DNA of 64,000 bases, from positions 262,102,001 to 262,166,000 of the forward strand of contig OY856414.1 in NCBI GenBank assembly GCA_963693085.1, written 5' to 3'. Shown here in pieces: positions 23,576 through 35,603 of the stretch. Position 1 is the first letter of the stretch. Each line of letters starts with the position of its first letter. Source of the stretch: Alisma plantago-aquatica. Lineage: Eukaryota; Streptophyta; Magnoliopsida; Alismatales; Alismataceae. The position numbers and the translations under genes were made by a program. The notes under the pieces were generated by a model. That model was not told the origin of the DNA and did not search any database. It was given only the letters and a program-made list of their open reading frames with translations.

Positions 23576-25871
23576 TGAGGATTTTCAAAGGTTGATTTCA
23601 ACTAATCACCTAAAGGTGTATATGGTTCTATGATGCTCTAATCTAAACCCTAATGATAACCAAGACATTAAGGGATTAATTGACTAATGTTTTGACCCAT
23701 GATGATGATCAATGGGGTGAATTACCAAAATACCCTTGAAGGGTCAATTGAGTAATACCTTGATCAAATCAAACCCTAATCACATGTTAGTGATGTTTTT
23801 GGCTATGTTAGCCCATGATGACTTATATATTTCAACTTGACCTAGTGTGATGTTATCACCATCTACTAGTATGAGGAGAGAGAAAGTACTTCTAGACAGA
23901 GAAAGTACTTCTAGAGAGAGAAAGTACTTCTAGAGAGAGAAAGTACCCTTTTTAGGTGGAAACTCAATTAAAGAACCTTCAATACACATTAATGTGCATA
24001 ATTAGGGTATGATCCACCTGTGTGAGATCATGGAAACCCTAATTATGATGTATGATGAATCTTAAGCCAGTCTGAGAGCATCAATGATGATGTTCCATAT
24101 ACATGATGATGTTATGAGTTCAATTCACTTCAATGTGAATAGTAAACCCTAATTCAAGGGTAATGACATTCAATGTGATTAGTAAACCCTAATTCAAGGG
24201 TAATGGCATTCAATGTGATTAGTAAACCCTAATTCAAGGGTAATGACATGCCTTATGAGTATTAAACTCTAATTGATAAGAATCAGAGAACTTAGCTTTT
24301 ATGATAAGAGTGAGAAGTATATTTCTTGTTTTGAATTACCTTTATCAGTTGAACTAACTATGTAGGTCCTGATATGAAGGTGATCATATCCAGGTATGGA
24401 TAATGATACTGTATTCATTAAAAGCATGTTAAAGGCTTTATGAATAAGTAAAATATATTGATGCCTTGTCAGTGGCATCCTATGAGTTAATGGGCTGTAA
24501 GAGCCATGAATACCACCAAGTCATGCTTCAGAGATGACTTGTGATGAGTATAATGAGAAATGATGATTGATGTGAGTTAGGCTTGTTACATTTAGTATTC
24601 TCCTTTCATAGCTGTTATGCTACTGTTATTGTTTGAAGAACAATGTGTGATGATTAAATGAATACTAAATGTACCTAACTAATCAAGTATAATGTAGAGC
24701 CCTGATCATAGATCCATCATTGTCAGAGATCAAATGATGGTGAAATAGGTTTTCCTAAGGGAACTCCTGGAACACATACTATTGAGTATGTGGGGTATAT
24801 GGATGTGTAGAACCTTACATCCTAGTGTAGGTGATTGATGTAGATGTGTAATCCGTCAACCCTTCACTACTAAACCCTACCGTATCAGTGGAAGGTAAAC
24901 ATGAAACCTTCTGATGATGAAGAAAACATAGATATCCGTATCAGTAGAGATAAACATGAAAACTCCTGATGACGAAGAGAGTACAGAACGCCACTGTAAC
25001 TCTAAAATAGCGAAGGACCAGTTTACCCTGGTGAGCTATAATAAGTAGAGACACAAGATGTCCTACAAGTGATCCTCTTACTGACTGAGGAAGATGAAGG
25101 TCATGAGAATCCGGCTCTCTTAATGACCTATGTATGATACTGATGTGACTTCTCAGTAATCAGTTGGAGTATGAGTGGTATGCCTCATCTCTACAGGGCA
25201 TAATGTTGTTTGTAAAACATAATCAACCACGTAGTATACCTGCTAGAGATATTTTTACGAGTTAGTTGATTGATGATACACTGTGACAATGCTTATATTT
25301 CTTCATGTCTCATAAATGTTGAACTCTTGTTATATAGTTGCAACTGTTATTGAATACTTTGAAAGCTTTACTGCTTAAGATATTCTCTGATGTTATTATC
25401 AAGCTTCTGGCGGAGAGTTATAACTCTCGCTGGGACAATTATGTAAAATTGTCTCACCCCGTAGACTTCAACTTTTTAGGTGGACGTCGTAGATGGAGGA
25501 ACCGGTCTACAGGTGACCAATCGCAGTAGCAGCAACAGCACCAGGAGCAGTAGTAATCTCAGGTGGAGATTTAGCCTGCCATGTGGTGTAGTTAGAGTCA
25601 GCCTATGTGTCCTCTATACTCTCAGGTCTTGGAGTCTTTTGTGTGAGTTCTTGAGATTTTGTATCTTGATGTACATAATTACTCAAGAAGTAATTATCAT
25701 GAGATGTAAATAGTTTATCTCTGGTTATGAAAGAATTTTTTATGAATTCAAGCTCTTGTCCCGAAAAGTTTTAATTTCCCGTGATTTTTGTCTTCCGCTG
25801 TTTATCGAATCGCTTCCGCTAAGTTTAAATCGAGATTATATCGCGGTTTGGAGATCAGAGCCCACAATTAG

Positions 25872-25885
25872 TGGTATCATAGCTC
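25872..25885 (+). other. Primer-binding site, internal copy 2 (one mismatch)
   Basis: TGGTATCATAGCTC. The G of the GAGC core has become T, so pairing with initiator tRNA-Met is weakened relative to copy 1. Confidence 0.8.
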
Positions 25886-25998
25886 TAGGTCAGTTGAGTC
25901 TACAGAGGCATAGGACTTAGGATGTCGAGTCTATCTTTAAGTACTCCTTCCTTATCTAATAGAATCTTCTGCTCCTCAGGAGAAGAAGATACATAAGA

Positions 25999-27494
25999 AT
26001 GGCTGAGCCACATGATGAGTACGTGGCGGAGAGTAGTGCTAGTGCACCTCGAGGCGGTGCAAGGGTTCCAGAAATAGAACAGCCTGCACCTGAGTCACCA
26101 AGAGAGCCACCCCAGTTTGACCCAGCTGACATGGGTAACCCAGCTGTACAGACGATGTTTGGGTAGTTTATGACTGCCATGACACACATAACCGACAGGA
26201 TGCCCATGCCTGCACCTAGGGCACCTGCCCATTCTGAAGCACAAGGTATCGGTAAGACGTTCGAACGACTTCGTCGTGTCAGAGCTACCGAGTACTTCAG
26301 GACTGCCGACCCCGCCGATGCTGACCTTTGGTTGACAGAGTTGGAGAAGGCTTTCAGGATTCTTATCATCCCGGAAGCTGAGAAGGTTAGACATGCTGTC
26401 TATCTTCTCAAAGGTAGTGCTGGTCACTGGTAGAACATGGAAGAGCAGAAGAGACCTGGAGTAGAGTTCTCATGGGAAGAGTTTCGTCGGGAATTTATCA
26501 ATAGATATTTTCCAAAGACCTTCCTAGTGAGAAGATCTCTCAGTTTGAGAGACTAAGGCAGGGTATGATGAACATTAGCGAGTATGAAGCTAAGTTCATG
26601 GAGTTGTTGCGGTTCTGTCCACACATGGCTGCCACAGAGGAGGAAAGAATCAGAAGATTTGAGAAGGGTTTGAATGCTGATATGTCAACCCCCGTGTCTG
26701 CCTTAGAAAATCGAGAGAGATTCTCTACCTTCGTTGAGTCAGTCCGAAGGATAGAGAGATCTGTGGTTGAGAAGAGACAAACTCAGAAAAGATACCCAGA
26801 GTTTCAGGGTTCTTCATCTAGGGATTCCAAGAAACCTAGATTCTTTGCACCTAACCCTCCACCACCCAGATCGAGTTTTCAAACTCAATGGACACCGAGC
26901 AGAGGTAGAGGACGGAGTCAACCGCTTCAAGGAACTCACAGTTCTGCATCACTGTCAGTTACTGGACCACCCCGACCACAACAACAGGAGAGGAGTTGCT
27001 ACAACTGTGGTAAGGTGGGACACTTGATGAAGGATTGCCGTTCTAGGCCTGTCAGTGTGACACAGCCTCTGAGACAGAATCAACAAGGACCTCAGAATAG
27101 ACAACATCAAGGAGCAGCTCGAGGACGTGGGCAAGCGTCTCAAGCTGGATCATCAGCACCACCTCAACACCAGGCGACTACGAGGTTCTATGCTATGAAC
27201 CCACCTGAAGCAGTGGTCAATCCACAAGTAGTGGCAGGTCAGATGAAACTTTTATATTCTGATATGTCTACATCCTGTGCTGTATCTGTTCTGATTGACC
27301 CGGGTGCTATGCACTCTTTCATCACTCGTAAAGTGATCCGTAACTGCAATATGACCGTTAGTCATAGGGCAGATAGTTTGTTGTTGGAGACTCCGTTGAG
27401 TGGGTCTGCCATTTTGCAAAAGGTATGCTCTCCCTGCATCCTCTTCTTTTTTGAACATCGCATTCAAGTGGACCTTATACCACTTGATATGTGA
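25999..27494 (+). pseudogene. gag: Gag and N-terminal protease region, copy 2 (broken)
   Basis: Second copy of the chromovirus gag. It shares with copy 1 the TAG at codon 56 (26164-26166), the one-base deletion near 26525-26532 and the TGA before the protease ILGMD motif (27492-27494). Its private lesion is TAG at 26431-26433, replacing a Trp. Unlike copy 1, it keeps the stretch 26565-27494 open, with a complete CCHC zinc knuckle (CYNCGKVGHLMKDC, near 26998-27040) between a basic linker and the protease region (IDPGAMHSFI). Confidence 0.9.
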
Positions 27495-27515
27495 GGATTT
27501 GATATAATCCTCGGG

Positions 27516-30500
27516 ATGGATACCTTGGAAAAGTATAGAGTTGTCTTGGATTGTGAGTCCAAGTTGTCTGTGTTTGCCGATGAAAGCAACACATGGATCT
27601 TTCAAGGTGAGAGAAAGATTCTGCCCACCTGCCTTGTGTCAGCTATGGTTGCTGATAAGTTGTTGAGGCAAGGATGTTATGCATTCTTAGCCCATGTGGT
27701 AGATGTTACCAAGGAAAGTTCCAATCCTGTGGAAGTTCCCATAGTCAGGGAATTCGAGGATGTGTTTCCTGAAGAACTTCATGGCATACCACCACCTCGG
27801 GAGATTGATTTTGAAATCAATTTGATCCCAGATACGAAACCCATAGCCCAGACTCCGTATAGGATGGCGCCTGCCGAGATGGCAGAACTAAGGAAACAGC
27901 TCCAAGAATTACTTGAGAAGGGTTTTATCCGACCGAGCACTTCACCTTGGGGTGCTCCGGTCTTGTTTGTTAAAAAGAAAGATGGGTCAATGCGTTTGTG
28001 CATCGACTACAGACAACTCAATAAAGTAACAATAAAGAATAAGTATCCTCTGCCGAGGATTGATGATCTCTTTGACCAGTTGCGTGGTGCAACCGTCTTT
28101 TCAAAGATAGACTTGAGATCTGGATATCATCAACTCCGTATTAAGGATAGTGACATATCCAAGTCTGCCTTTAAGACAAGGTATGGTCACTATGAGTTCA
28201 CGGTTATGTCGTTTGGACTAACCAATGCACCAGCTGCATTTATGGAACTCATGAACAGAGTTTTTCGACCTTTTCTTGATCAATGTGTTGTCGTCTTCAT
28301 AGATGACATTCTGATCTATAGTAAGGATGCTCAGCAGCATGAGCAGCATCTTCGCCAAGATTTGACCTTGCTAAGAGAACATAAGTTGTATGCTAAGTTT
28401 AGCAAGTGTGAGTTCTGGCTACCGGAGGTATCTTTTCTTGGACATGTGATATCTGCCTCGGGAATTCATGTTGACCCTTCAAAGGTATAATCTGTTCTAC
28501 AATGGGAACAACCGAAGACACCGACGGAGATTCGAAGTTTCTTGGGGTTAGCTGGCTATTACCGAAGGTTCATTAAGAACTTTAGTTCTATAGCTTTACC
28601 TTTGACCAAGTTGACCCAGAAAGATGTTCCTTTTTCTTGGAGTGATAAGTGTCAACAGTCTTTCCAATTGTTGAAAGAGAGGTTGACAAGTGCACCTGTT
28701 CTTGTGCTACCTGAACAAGGAAAAGGATATGTAGTCTTCTGTGATGCTTCCAAGAATGGACTTGGATGTGTGTTGATGCAGGATAAACAAGTGATTTCTT
28801 TTGCTTCCCGACAGCTTAAGAAACACGAGGAGAATTATCCGACACACGATCTGGAGTTAGCTGTCGTGGTTAATGCCTTGAAGATCTGGAGACATTATCT
28901 CTACGGAGAGACATTCCATATTTTCACAGACCACAAGAACCTTAAGTATATCTTCTCTCAGCACGAGCTTAACATGAGGCAACGTCGTTGGATGGAGTTA
29001 ATCAAGGACTACGATTGTACAATTGATTACCATCCGGGCAAGGCCAATGTTGTTGCAGATGCCTTGAGTAGGAAATCAGCAACATCAACCATGGATAGAG
29101 CACAACTAAACTCTTTAGTATGCTCTAAGAAAGATATGCTTATCTCTTTAAGGCAAGACAATGTACAGTTGAAGGTGTCGTTGTTAGCCGGATTGCTGGC
29201 TGAGATGCATATTAAACCTACCCTAAGGGAGCAGATTAAGGAAGCACAGCAAGGTGATAATGCAGTTCAGCAGATCAGATCTGAGTATGGAAATGAGAAG
29301 AGAGATGGTTTCCATGACTCAGATGATCATGTAGCTTGTTATAATGGAAGGATGATAGTGCCGGATGTGGATAGCTTGAGGAAGTTAGTCCTGGAAGAAG
29401 CTCATTCTTCCATGTATGCTATGCATCCAGGAAGCACCAAGATGTATCGGAATTTGAAAGTTTTGTATTGGTGTCCTGGGATGAAGAAGGATGTTGCAGA
29501 GTTTGTTCTGAGGTGTCCTGTGTGTCAGCAAGTTAAAGCTGAACACCAGAAGCCTGCAGGGACAATGCAACCTTTACCCATACCACAGTGGAAGTGGGAC
29601 CATGTGACCATGGACTTTGTTGTTGGCCTACCCAGGACAAGCAAGGGACATGATTCCATTTGGGTAGTTGTTGATAGGTTGACTAAGACAGCACATTTCT
29701 TACCTGTCAAAACAACCTATTCTGCTGAAAGGTTATCACAGTTGTATGTGCAAGAGATAGTACGTTTGCACGGAGTTCCTGTCACTATAGTTTCTGACAG
29801 AGGTCCCCAGTTTACCAGTCATTTTTGGGAACAGTTGCACAGAGCCTTAGGCACCAAGATAAGGTTTAGTACGGCCTTTCATCCGCAGACTGATGGACAG
29901 TCGGAAAGGACCATATAGACCTTAGAAGACCTGTTGAGAGCATGTGCTCTCCAGTTTACCGGAAGTTGGGATCTACACCTAAGCTTTATAGAGTTTGCCT
30001 ATAACAATAGCTATCAGCATAGTATTGATATGGCACCTTATGAGGCCTTGTATGGTAGACGTTGTAGATCACCTTTGTGTTGGTTTGAGACTGGTGAACA
30101 TCAGTTGTTAGGTCCTGATCTTGTGCAGCAGACTACAGAGAAGATTAAAGTAATACAACAACAGATTAAGACTGCACAGGATAGGCAAAAATCTTATGTT
30201 GACAAACGTCGTAGACCCTTAGAGTTCCAGGTTGGAGACAGAGTGTATCTCAAAATCTCGCCTTGGAAAGGAGTCCTTCGTTTTGGAAGAAAAGGGAAGT
30301 TAGCTCCTAGATATATGGGGCCTTACCCAATCATTGAACGGATTGGAAAGGTAGCATATAAACTAGAGCTGCCACCAGAGTTACAGAGGTTACACCCTGT
30401 GTTTCACATTTCTATGTTGAAGAAATGCCACCCAGACACCAAGTCAGTTCTACAACCTATGGAGGTAGAATTGAATGATGATATATCTTATGAGGAAGGA

Positions 30501-30650
30501 CCAGTGTCGATCCTTGATAACAGGATTAAAAAGTTAAAGAAGAAAGATATAAGTCTTGTGAAAGTCCTCTGGAACCACCGTGGTGTTGAAGAAGCCACTT
30601 GGGAACTAGAGTATGAGATGAGAAGGAAGTATCCTGCCCTTTTCTCTTAA
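27516..30650 (+). pseudogene. pol: Pol polyprotein, copy 2 (two private stops)
   Basis: Same domain order and length as the 1044-aa copy 1 frame. It is interrupted by TAA at 28488-28490 (a Glu codon in copy 1, between RT and RNase H) and TAG at 29916-29918, directly after the integrase catalytic Glu region. RT keeps the NAPAAFM motif and FIDD. Private substitutions include His to Asn in the RNase H region (VVNALK) and Trp to Cys in the integrase zinc domain (LYWCPGMK). The three open pieces are 27516-28490, 28542-29918 and 29934-30650, all in one frame. Confidence 0.9.
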
Positions 30651-30684
30651 TATGTCTTATCGATTTCAGGGTCAAAATCCTTGT

Positions 30685-30694
30685 AAGGGGTGGA
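30685..30694 (+). other. Polypurine tract, copy 2
   Basis: AAGGGGTGGA ahead of LTR 3. The upstream segment reads GGGTCAAAATCC where copy 1 has GGGACGAAATCC. Confidence 0.8.
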
Positions 30695-31390
30695 TAATTT
30701 GTAACATCCCTGACCTGGGTTATAAGCTAACCCTAGGTGTTTTGCCTAAATATGTAATTAAATCCTTGTGATTAACTTTGGGCATGTAATTAAGTTTCTC
30801 AGAAACATATATTTCAGTTTTTGCTCCTTTTTATATAAAGTTGTAGCATTGTTTTGTAATACAGGGACCTATGTGCAAATTACCCAGTTAGAAGGATTAA
30901 CTTGCAAATTGCACATGTTAAGATGATTCTCTGATGTTGAGACATCATGAGAATGATTATGTTGAAGTTAGAGGGATTTCCCAAGCTTGGGCACCAAGGT
31001 GCAGCTGTGGAAGCAATCCCTGTGCTTGAAAACCCTAATTTGGAGTAAAATGCAATTTACCCAAATTAAGGGATGCAACTTGTAAAATATATCATATAAT
31101 GTATCTATTAAGACTATTGTCATCATTTAGAGAAGAAATGATGAAGAGGTCACCTCAATTGAATAATCAAGTTATGAATTACACCTTTGTGATTGAATAA
31201 TCAGGGTGTATGTGCAATAGCCCTTTTATGGGTATGTTTAAATAATAAGCTGATCCTCTTTGCTCTCATTTATTGACCTTAAGAGGAAGTTTTCCTTAAA
31301 AGAAAGAAGAGAGGATGAGCTATGAAGGGTGGAGGGACTTAGTTGAAATTATGGAGAATTTATGAACTTATAATTAGAACCCCACCCCAA

Positions 31391-31400
31391 GTATATATAA
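31391..31400 (+). promoter_or_regulatory. TATA-like box, LTR 3
   Basis: GTATATATAA at the same offset as LTR 1 and LTR 2, with one base changed. Confidence 0.5.
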
Positions 31401-31904
31401 ACTCCACTTCTCTAAGCAAGGGAACTTTCCCTTCGTTTCCTTACTGTTCTATTCCCCCAAAAATGACCAAGGACTTCCTTGGAGCTAAGGAGGACGACCA
31501 AGGGTGCAAGGTAGGTTTGGATTCCTCTTCTTGACTAAATTCATGGTTAAAACTCGAATTCAAGGTCAATTTCATGGCTAGCTCTCATGGCTCTATCTTT
31601 CTAGCCATCTTTTCTTGACTTTCCCTGGAGGTTTTCACCTTGGCCAACCTGTGAGATCTCAAGGACGCCATTACAGCTTGGCGCTCGAAAGCTTGGAGCT
31701 CAAGAAGCAAGCTTTAGGCGGGTTTTATAACTCTAAACCCATGCTTTATTATATACATCTCATTTATGCATGTAGATGATAGTTCTTCTTTTTCCCTACT
31801 TTCCTTTGCTACTTTGCAAGCAAATCCATGGGAAATCCGTGCTGTTCTTGAGCTAGGAGATGAAGACGTTATTTCCAAAAAAAATCCACCACTTTTCACT
31901 TTGT

Positions 31905-33325
31905 TAAACGGTCTCCCCAACTTGCTCTCTCGGTCTTAAGACCACGAGGTGAGCAAACGGTCTCTAGACCGCGAGAGGGAAAACGGTCTTCAAGACCGTT
32001 TAACCCCGTTGACCGAGCGTGGACCGTATAGGAAACCTGTTCATAATTATGTAGACTAATCACCCTAAAAAATTGAGATGTTAACTCCAAAGGAATCGGG
32101 AGATATGGCCATTGTAATCAACAACTTTAATTGAATTTATCCCTGATTTTCAAACGGTCTGAAATAGCCTTTTTGGGAAAACGGTCTTAAGACCGTGTAA
32201 GGTCGTTGACCAGGCATTGAACGTATGATATTACTGTTCAAAATAATGTTAATCAACAATCCACCAAATTTGATGGACTAATTCCAATCGAGCTAGGAGT
32301 TGATGGGTGATTACTAGGGCAAACCCTAATTTAAATCAGTACTGAAATATCAATGATTAATTTAGGGTTTTTGGGGTTGATTGACCTAAACGGTCTCAAG
32401 ACCGATTGGGGATCAACCAAACAGTCTTAAGACTGCGAGGACAATCACCCAAGACCGTTTGAAGGTCTGGGGTCAAGAATAGTTGACCAATTGAAGGTAC
32501 AATTATACCAAATTACATTGCAATAAGTTATCAATTAATCAAAATTCTGATTATGTGACTCAATCTTGGTTCGACCCCTATCAAATTACGTTAGATTTTA
32601 ATGAAATCTTGGGCAAACGGTCTTAAGACAGTGTGGAGTTCATCCACACGATCTCAAGACCGTTTGGGCCAATGTTGGGCCCAATTGGAGCTCAATTGAA
32701 GGGTTCAACCTTGTATTGATGCACATTGGTGAGTGTTGATGGTTGAACATTGAAAGATCCTAATTGAATTGACTTCAACCCTAATTGGTCAACAATTGAG
32801 GGTCAATTGAGTGACCAATTGGTTAATCATAACCCTAATTGACTCAATCCATAAGTGGTCACCATGGCTTTGACCTTTTGAGGGCTTCAACATTGGTTGA
32901 CATAATCGATTGTAACCTTGAACCTTGTTGATGGTCCAAGCGGTTTGAGACCATGTGAGCCTCGCGGTCTCAAGACCGTAAGGGGGCTCGCAGTCTCAAG
33001 ACCATGAGAGGCCTCATGGTCTCAAGACCGTGAGGGGGCTCACGGTCTTAAGACCGTGAGAGGGCTCGCGGTCTCAAGACCGAGAGCCATCAAACGGTCT
33101 CAAGACCGAGCCATCAAACGGTCTCAAGACCGAGAGCCATCAAATGGTCTCAAGACCGAGAGCCATCAAACGATCTCAACCCAACTTGCCCTCTTGGTCT
33201 TGATGTCAACATGGTTAAATGGTCTACACTTCTTCTTGGTCTTGAAGTCAACAATAGTAAATGGTCAACCCATCCAAAACGGTTTCAAACCGTTTGGAGG
33301 TTGGAGGTTGAGACCATTTGAGGAT
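31905..33325. repeat. Array of CGGTCTNNAGACCG palindromes, LTR 3
   Basis: As in LTR 1 and LTR 2, but the dense block 32935-33180 differs in unit number, which suggests slippage or exchange within the array. Confidence 0.9.
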
Positions 33326-35603
33326 TTTCAAAGGTTGATTTCAACTAATCACCTAAAGGTGTATATGGTTCTATGATGCTCTAATCTAAACCATAATGAT
33401 AACCAGGACATTAAGGGATTAATTGAATAATGTTTTGACCCATGATGATGATCAATGGGGTGAATTACCAAAATACCCTTGAAGGGTCAATTGAGTAATA
33501 CCTTGATCAAATCAAACCCTAATCACATGTTAGTGATGTTTTTGGCTATGTTAGCCCATGATGACTTATTTCAACTTGACCTAGTGTGATGTTATCACCA
33601 TATACTAGTATGAGGAGAGAGAAAGTACTTCTAGACAGAGAAAGTACTACTAGAGAGAGAAAGTACTTCTAGAGAGAGAAAGTACCCTTTTTAGGTGGAA
33701 ACTCAATTAAAGAACCTTCAATACACATTAATGTGCATAATTAGGGTATGATCCACCTGTGTGAGATCATGGAAACCCTAATTATGATGTATGATGAATC
33801 TTAAGCCAGTCTGAGAGCATCAATGATGATGTTCCATATACATGATGATGTTATGAGTTCAATTCACTTCAATGTGAATAGTAAACCCTAATTCAAGGGT
33901 AATGGCATTCAATGTGATTAGTAAACCCTAATTCAAGGGTAATGGCATTCAATGTGATTAGTAAACCCTAATTCAAGGGTAATGACATGCCTTATGAGTA
34001 TTAAACTCTAATTGATAAGAATCAGAGAACTTAGCTTTTATGATAAGAGTGAGAAGTATATTTCTTGTTTTGAATTACCTTTATCAGTTGAACTAACTAT
34101 GCAGGTCCTGATATGAAGGTGATCATATCCAGGTATGGATAATGATACTGTATTCATTAAAAGCATGTTAAAGGCTTTATGAATAAGTAAAATATCTTGA
34201 TGCCTTGTCAGTGGCATCCTATGAGTTAATGGGCTGTAAGAGCCATGAATACCACCAAGTCATGCTTCAGAGATGACTTGTGATGAGTATAATGAGAAAT
34301 GATGATTGATGTGAGTTAGGCTTGTTACATTTAGTATTCTCCTTTCATAGCTGTTATGCTACTGTTATTGTTTGAAGAACAATGTGTGATGATTAAATGA
34401 ATACTAAATGTACCTAACTAATCAAGTATAATGTAGAGCCCTGATCATAGATCCATCATTGTCAGAGATCAAATGATGGTGAAACAGGTTTTCCTAAGGG
34501 AACTCCTGGAACACATACTATTGAGTATGTGGGGTATATGGATGTGTAGAACCTTACATCCTAGTTTAGGTGATTGATGTAGATGTGTAATCCGTCAACC
34601 CTTCACTACTAAACCCTACCGTATCAGTGGAAGGTAAACATGAAACCTCCTGATGACGAAGAAAACATAGATATCCGTATCAGTAGAGATAAACATGAAA
34701 ACTCCTGATGACGAAGAGAGTACAGAACGCCACTGTAACTCTAAAATAGCGAAGGACCAGTTTACCCTAGTGAGCTATAATAAGTAGAGACACAAGATGT
34801 CCTATAAGTGATCCTCTTACTTACTGAGGAAGATGAAGGTCATGAGAATCCGGCTCTCTTAATGACCTATGTATGATACTGATGTGACTTCTCAGCAATC
34901 AGTTGGAGTATGAGTGGTATGCCTCATCTCCACAGGGCATAATGTTGTTTGTAAAACATAATCAACCACGTAGTATACCTGCTAGAGATAACTACGAGTT
35001 AGTTGATTGATGATACACTGTGACAGTGCTTATATTTCTTCATGTCTCATAAATGTTGAACTCTTGTTATATAGTTGCAACTGTTATTGAATACTTTGAA
35101 AGCTTTACTGCTTAAGATATTCTCTGATGTTATTATAAAGCTTCTGGCGGAGAGTTATAACTCTCGCTGGGACAATTATGTAAAACTGTCTCACCCCGTA
35201 GACTTCAACTTTTTAGGTGGACGTCGTAGACGGAGGAACCGGTCTACAGGTGACCAATCTCAGTAGCAGCAACAACACCAGGAGAAACTGTAATCTCAGG
35301 TGGAGATTTAGCCTGCCATGTGGTGTAGTTAGAGTCAGCCTATGTGTCCTCTGTACTCTCAGGTCTTGGAGTCTTTTGTGTGAGTTCTTGAGATTTTGTA
35401 TCTTGATGTACATAATTACTCAAGAAGTAATTATCATGAGATGTAAATAGTTTATCTCTGGTTATGAAAGAAGTTTTTATGAATTCAAGCTCTTGTCCCG
35501 AAAAGTTTTAATTTCCCGTGATTTTTGTCTTCCGCTGTTTATCGAATCGCTTCCGCTAAGTTTAAATCGAGATTATATCACGGTTTGGAGATCAGAGCCC
35601 ACA

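Larger units (their letters stand above)
20981..25866 (+). repeat. LTR 2 (shared middle LTR)
   Basis: 4886 bp. It serves as 3' LTR of copy 1 and 5' LTR of copy 2. It has the same internal layout as LTR 1, including the TATA box (21672-21681), palindrome array (22185-23575), 19-bp repeat (23876-23947), 39-bp telobox repeat (24131-24249) and hairpins (25410-25461). By eye it is closer to LTR 1 than to LTR 3 overall, but shares the 15-bp AGCTTGGAGCTCGAA unit with LTR 3. Confidence 0.9.
11279..35603 (+). mobile_element. Three-LTR tandem chromovirus (LTR-internal-LTR-internal-LTR)
   Basis: A 24,325-bp plus-strand insertion built of three LTRs of 4869, 4886 and 4904 bp and two internal regions that share the middle LTR. 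Only the outer ends carry target duplications (GCTGT/GCTGC), so it behaves as one insertion. This is the structure expected from unequal exchange between the LTRs of a single element, not from two separate insertions. It lies antisense inside the LTR of a related subfamily member. Both gag copies are dead with shared lesions. Pol is open in the first copy and has private stops in the second. Confidence 0.9.
30700..35603 (+). repeat. LTR 3 of the tandem chromovirus
   Basis: 4904 bp, TGTAACATCC to GAGCCCACA. It has the most private changes of the three LTRs: a reorganised palindrome block (32935-33180) with fewer GTGAG-type and more GAGAGCCATCAAACGG-type units, loss of TATA near 33568, and altered bases in the CAG-rich segment near 35265-35290. 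Other landmarks are the TATA-like box (31391-31400), the 19-bp repeat (33611-33688), the 39-bp repeat (33868-33986) and the hairpins (35148-35199). Confidence 0.9.
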
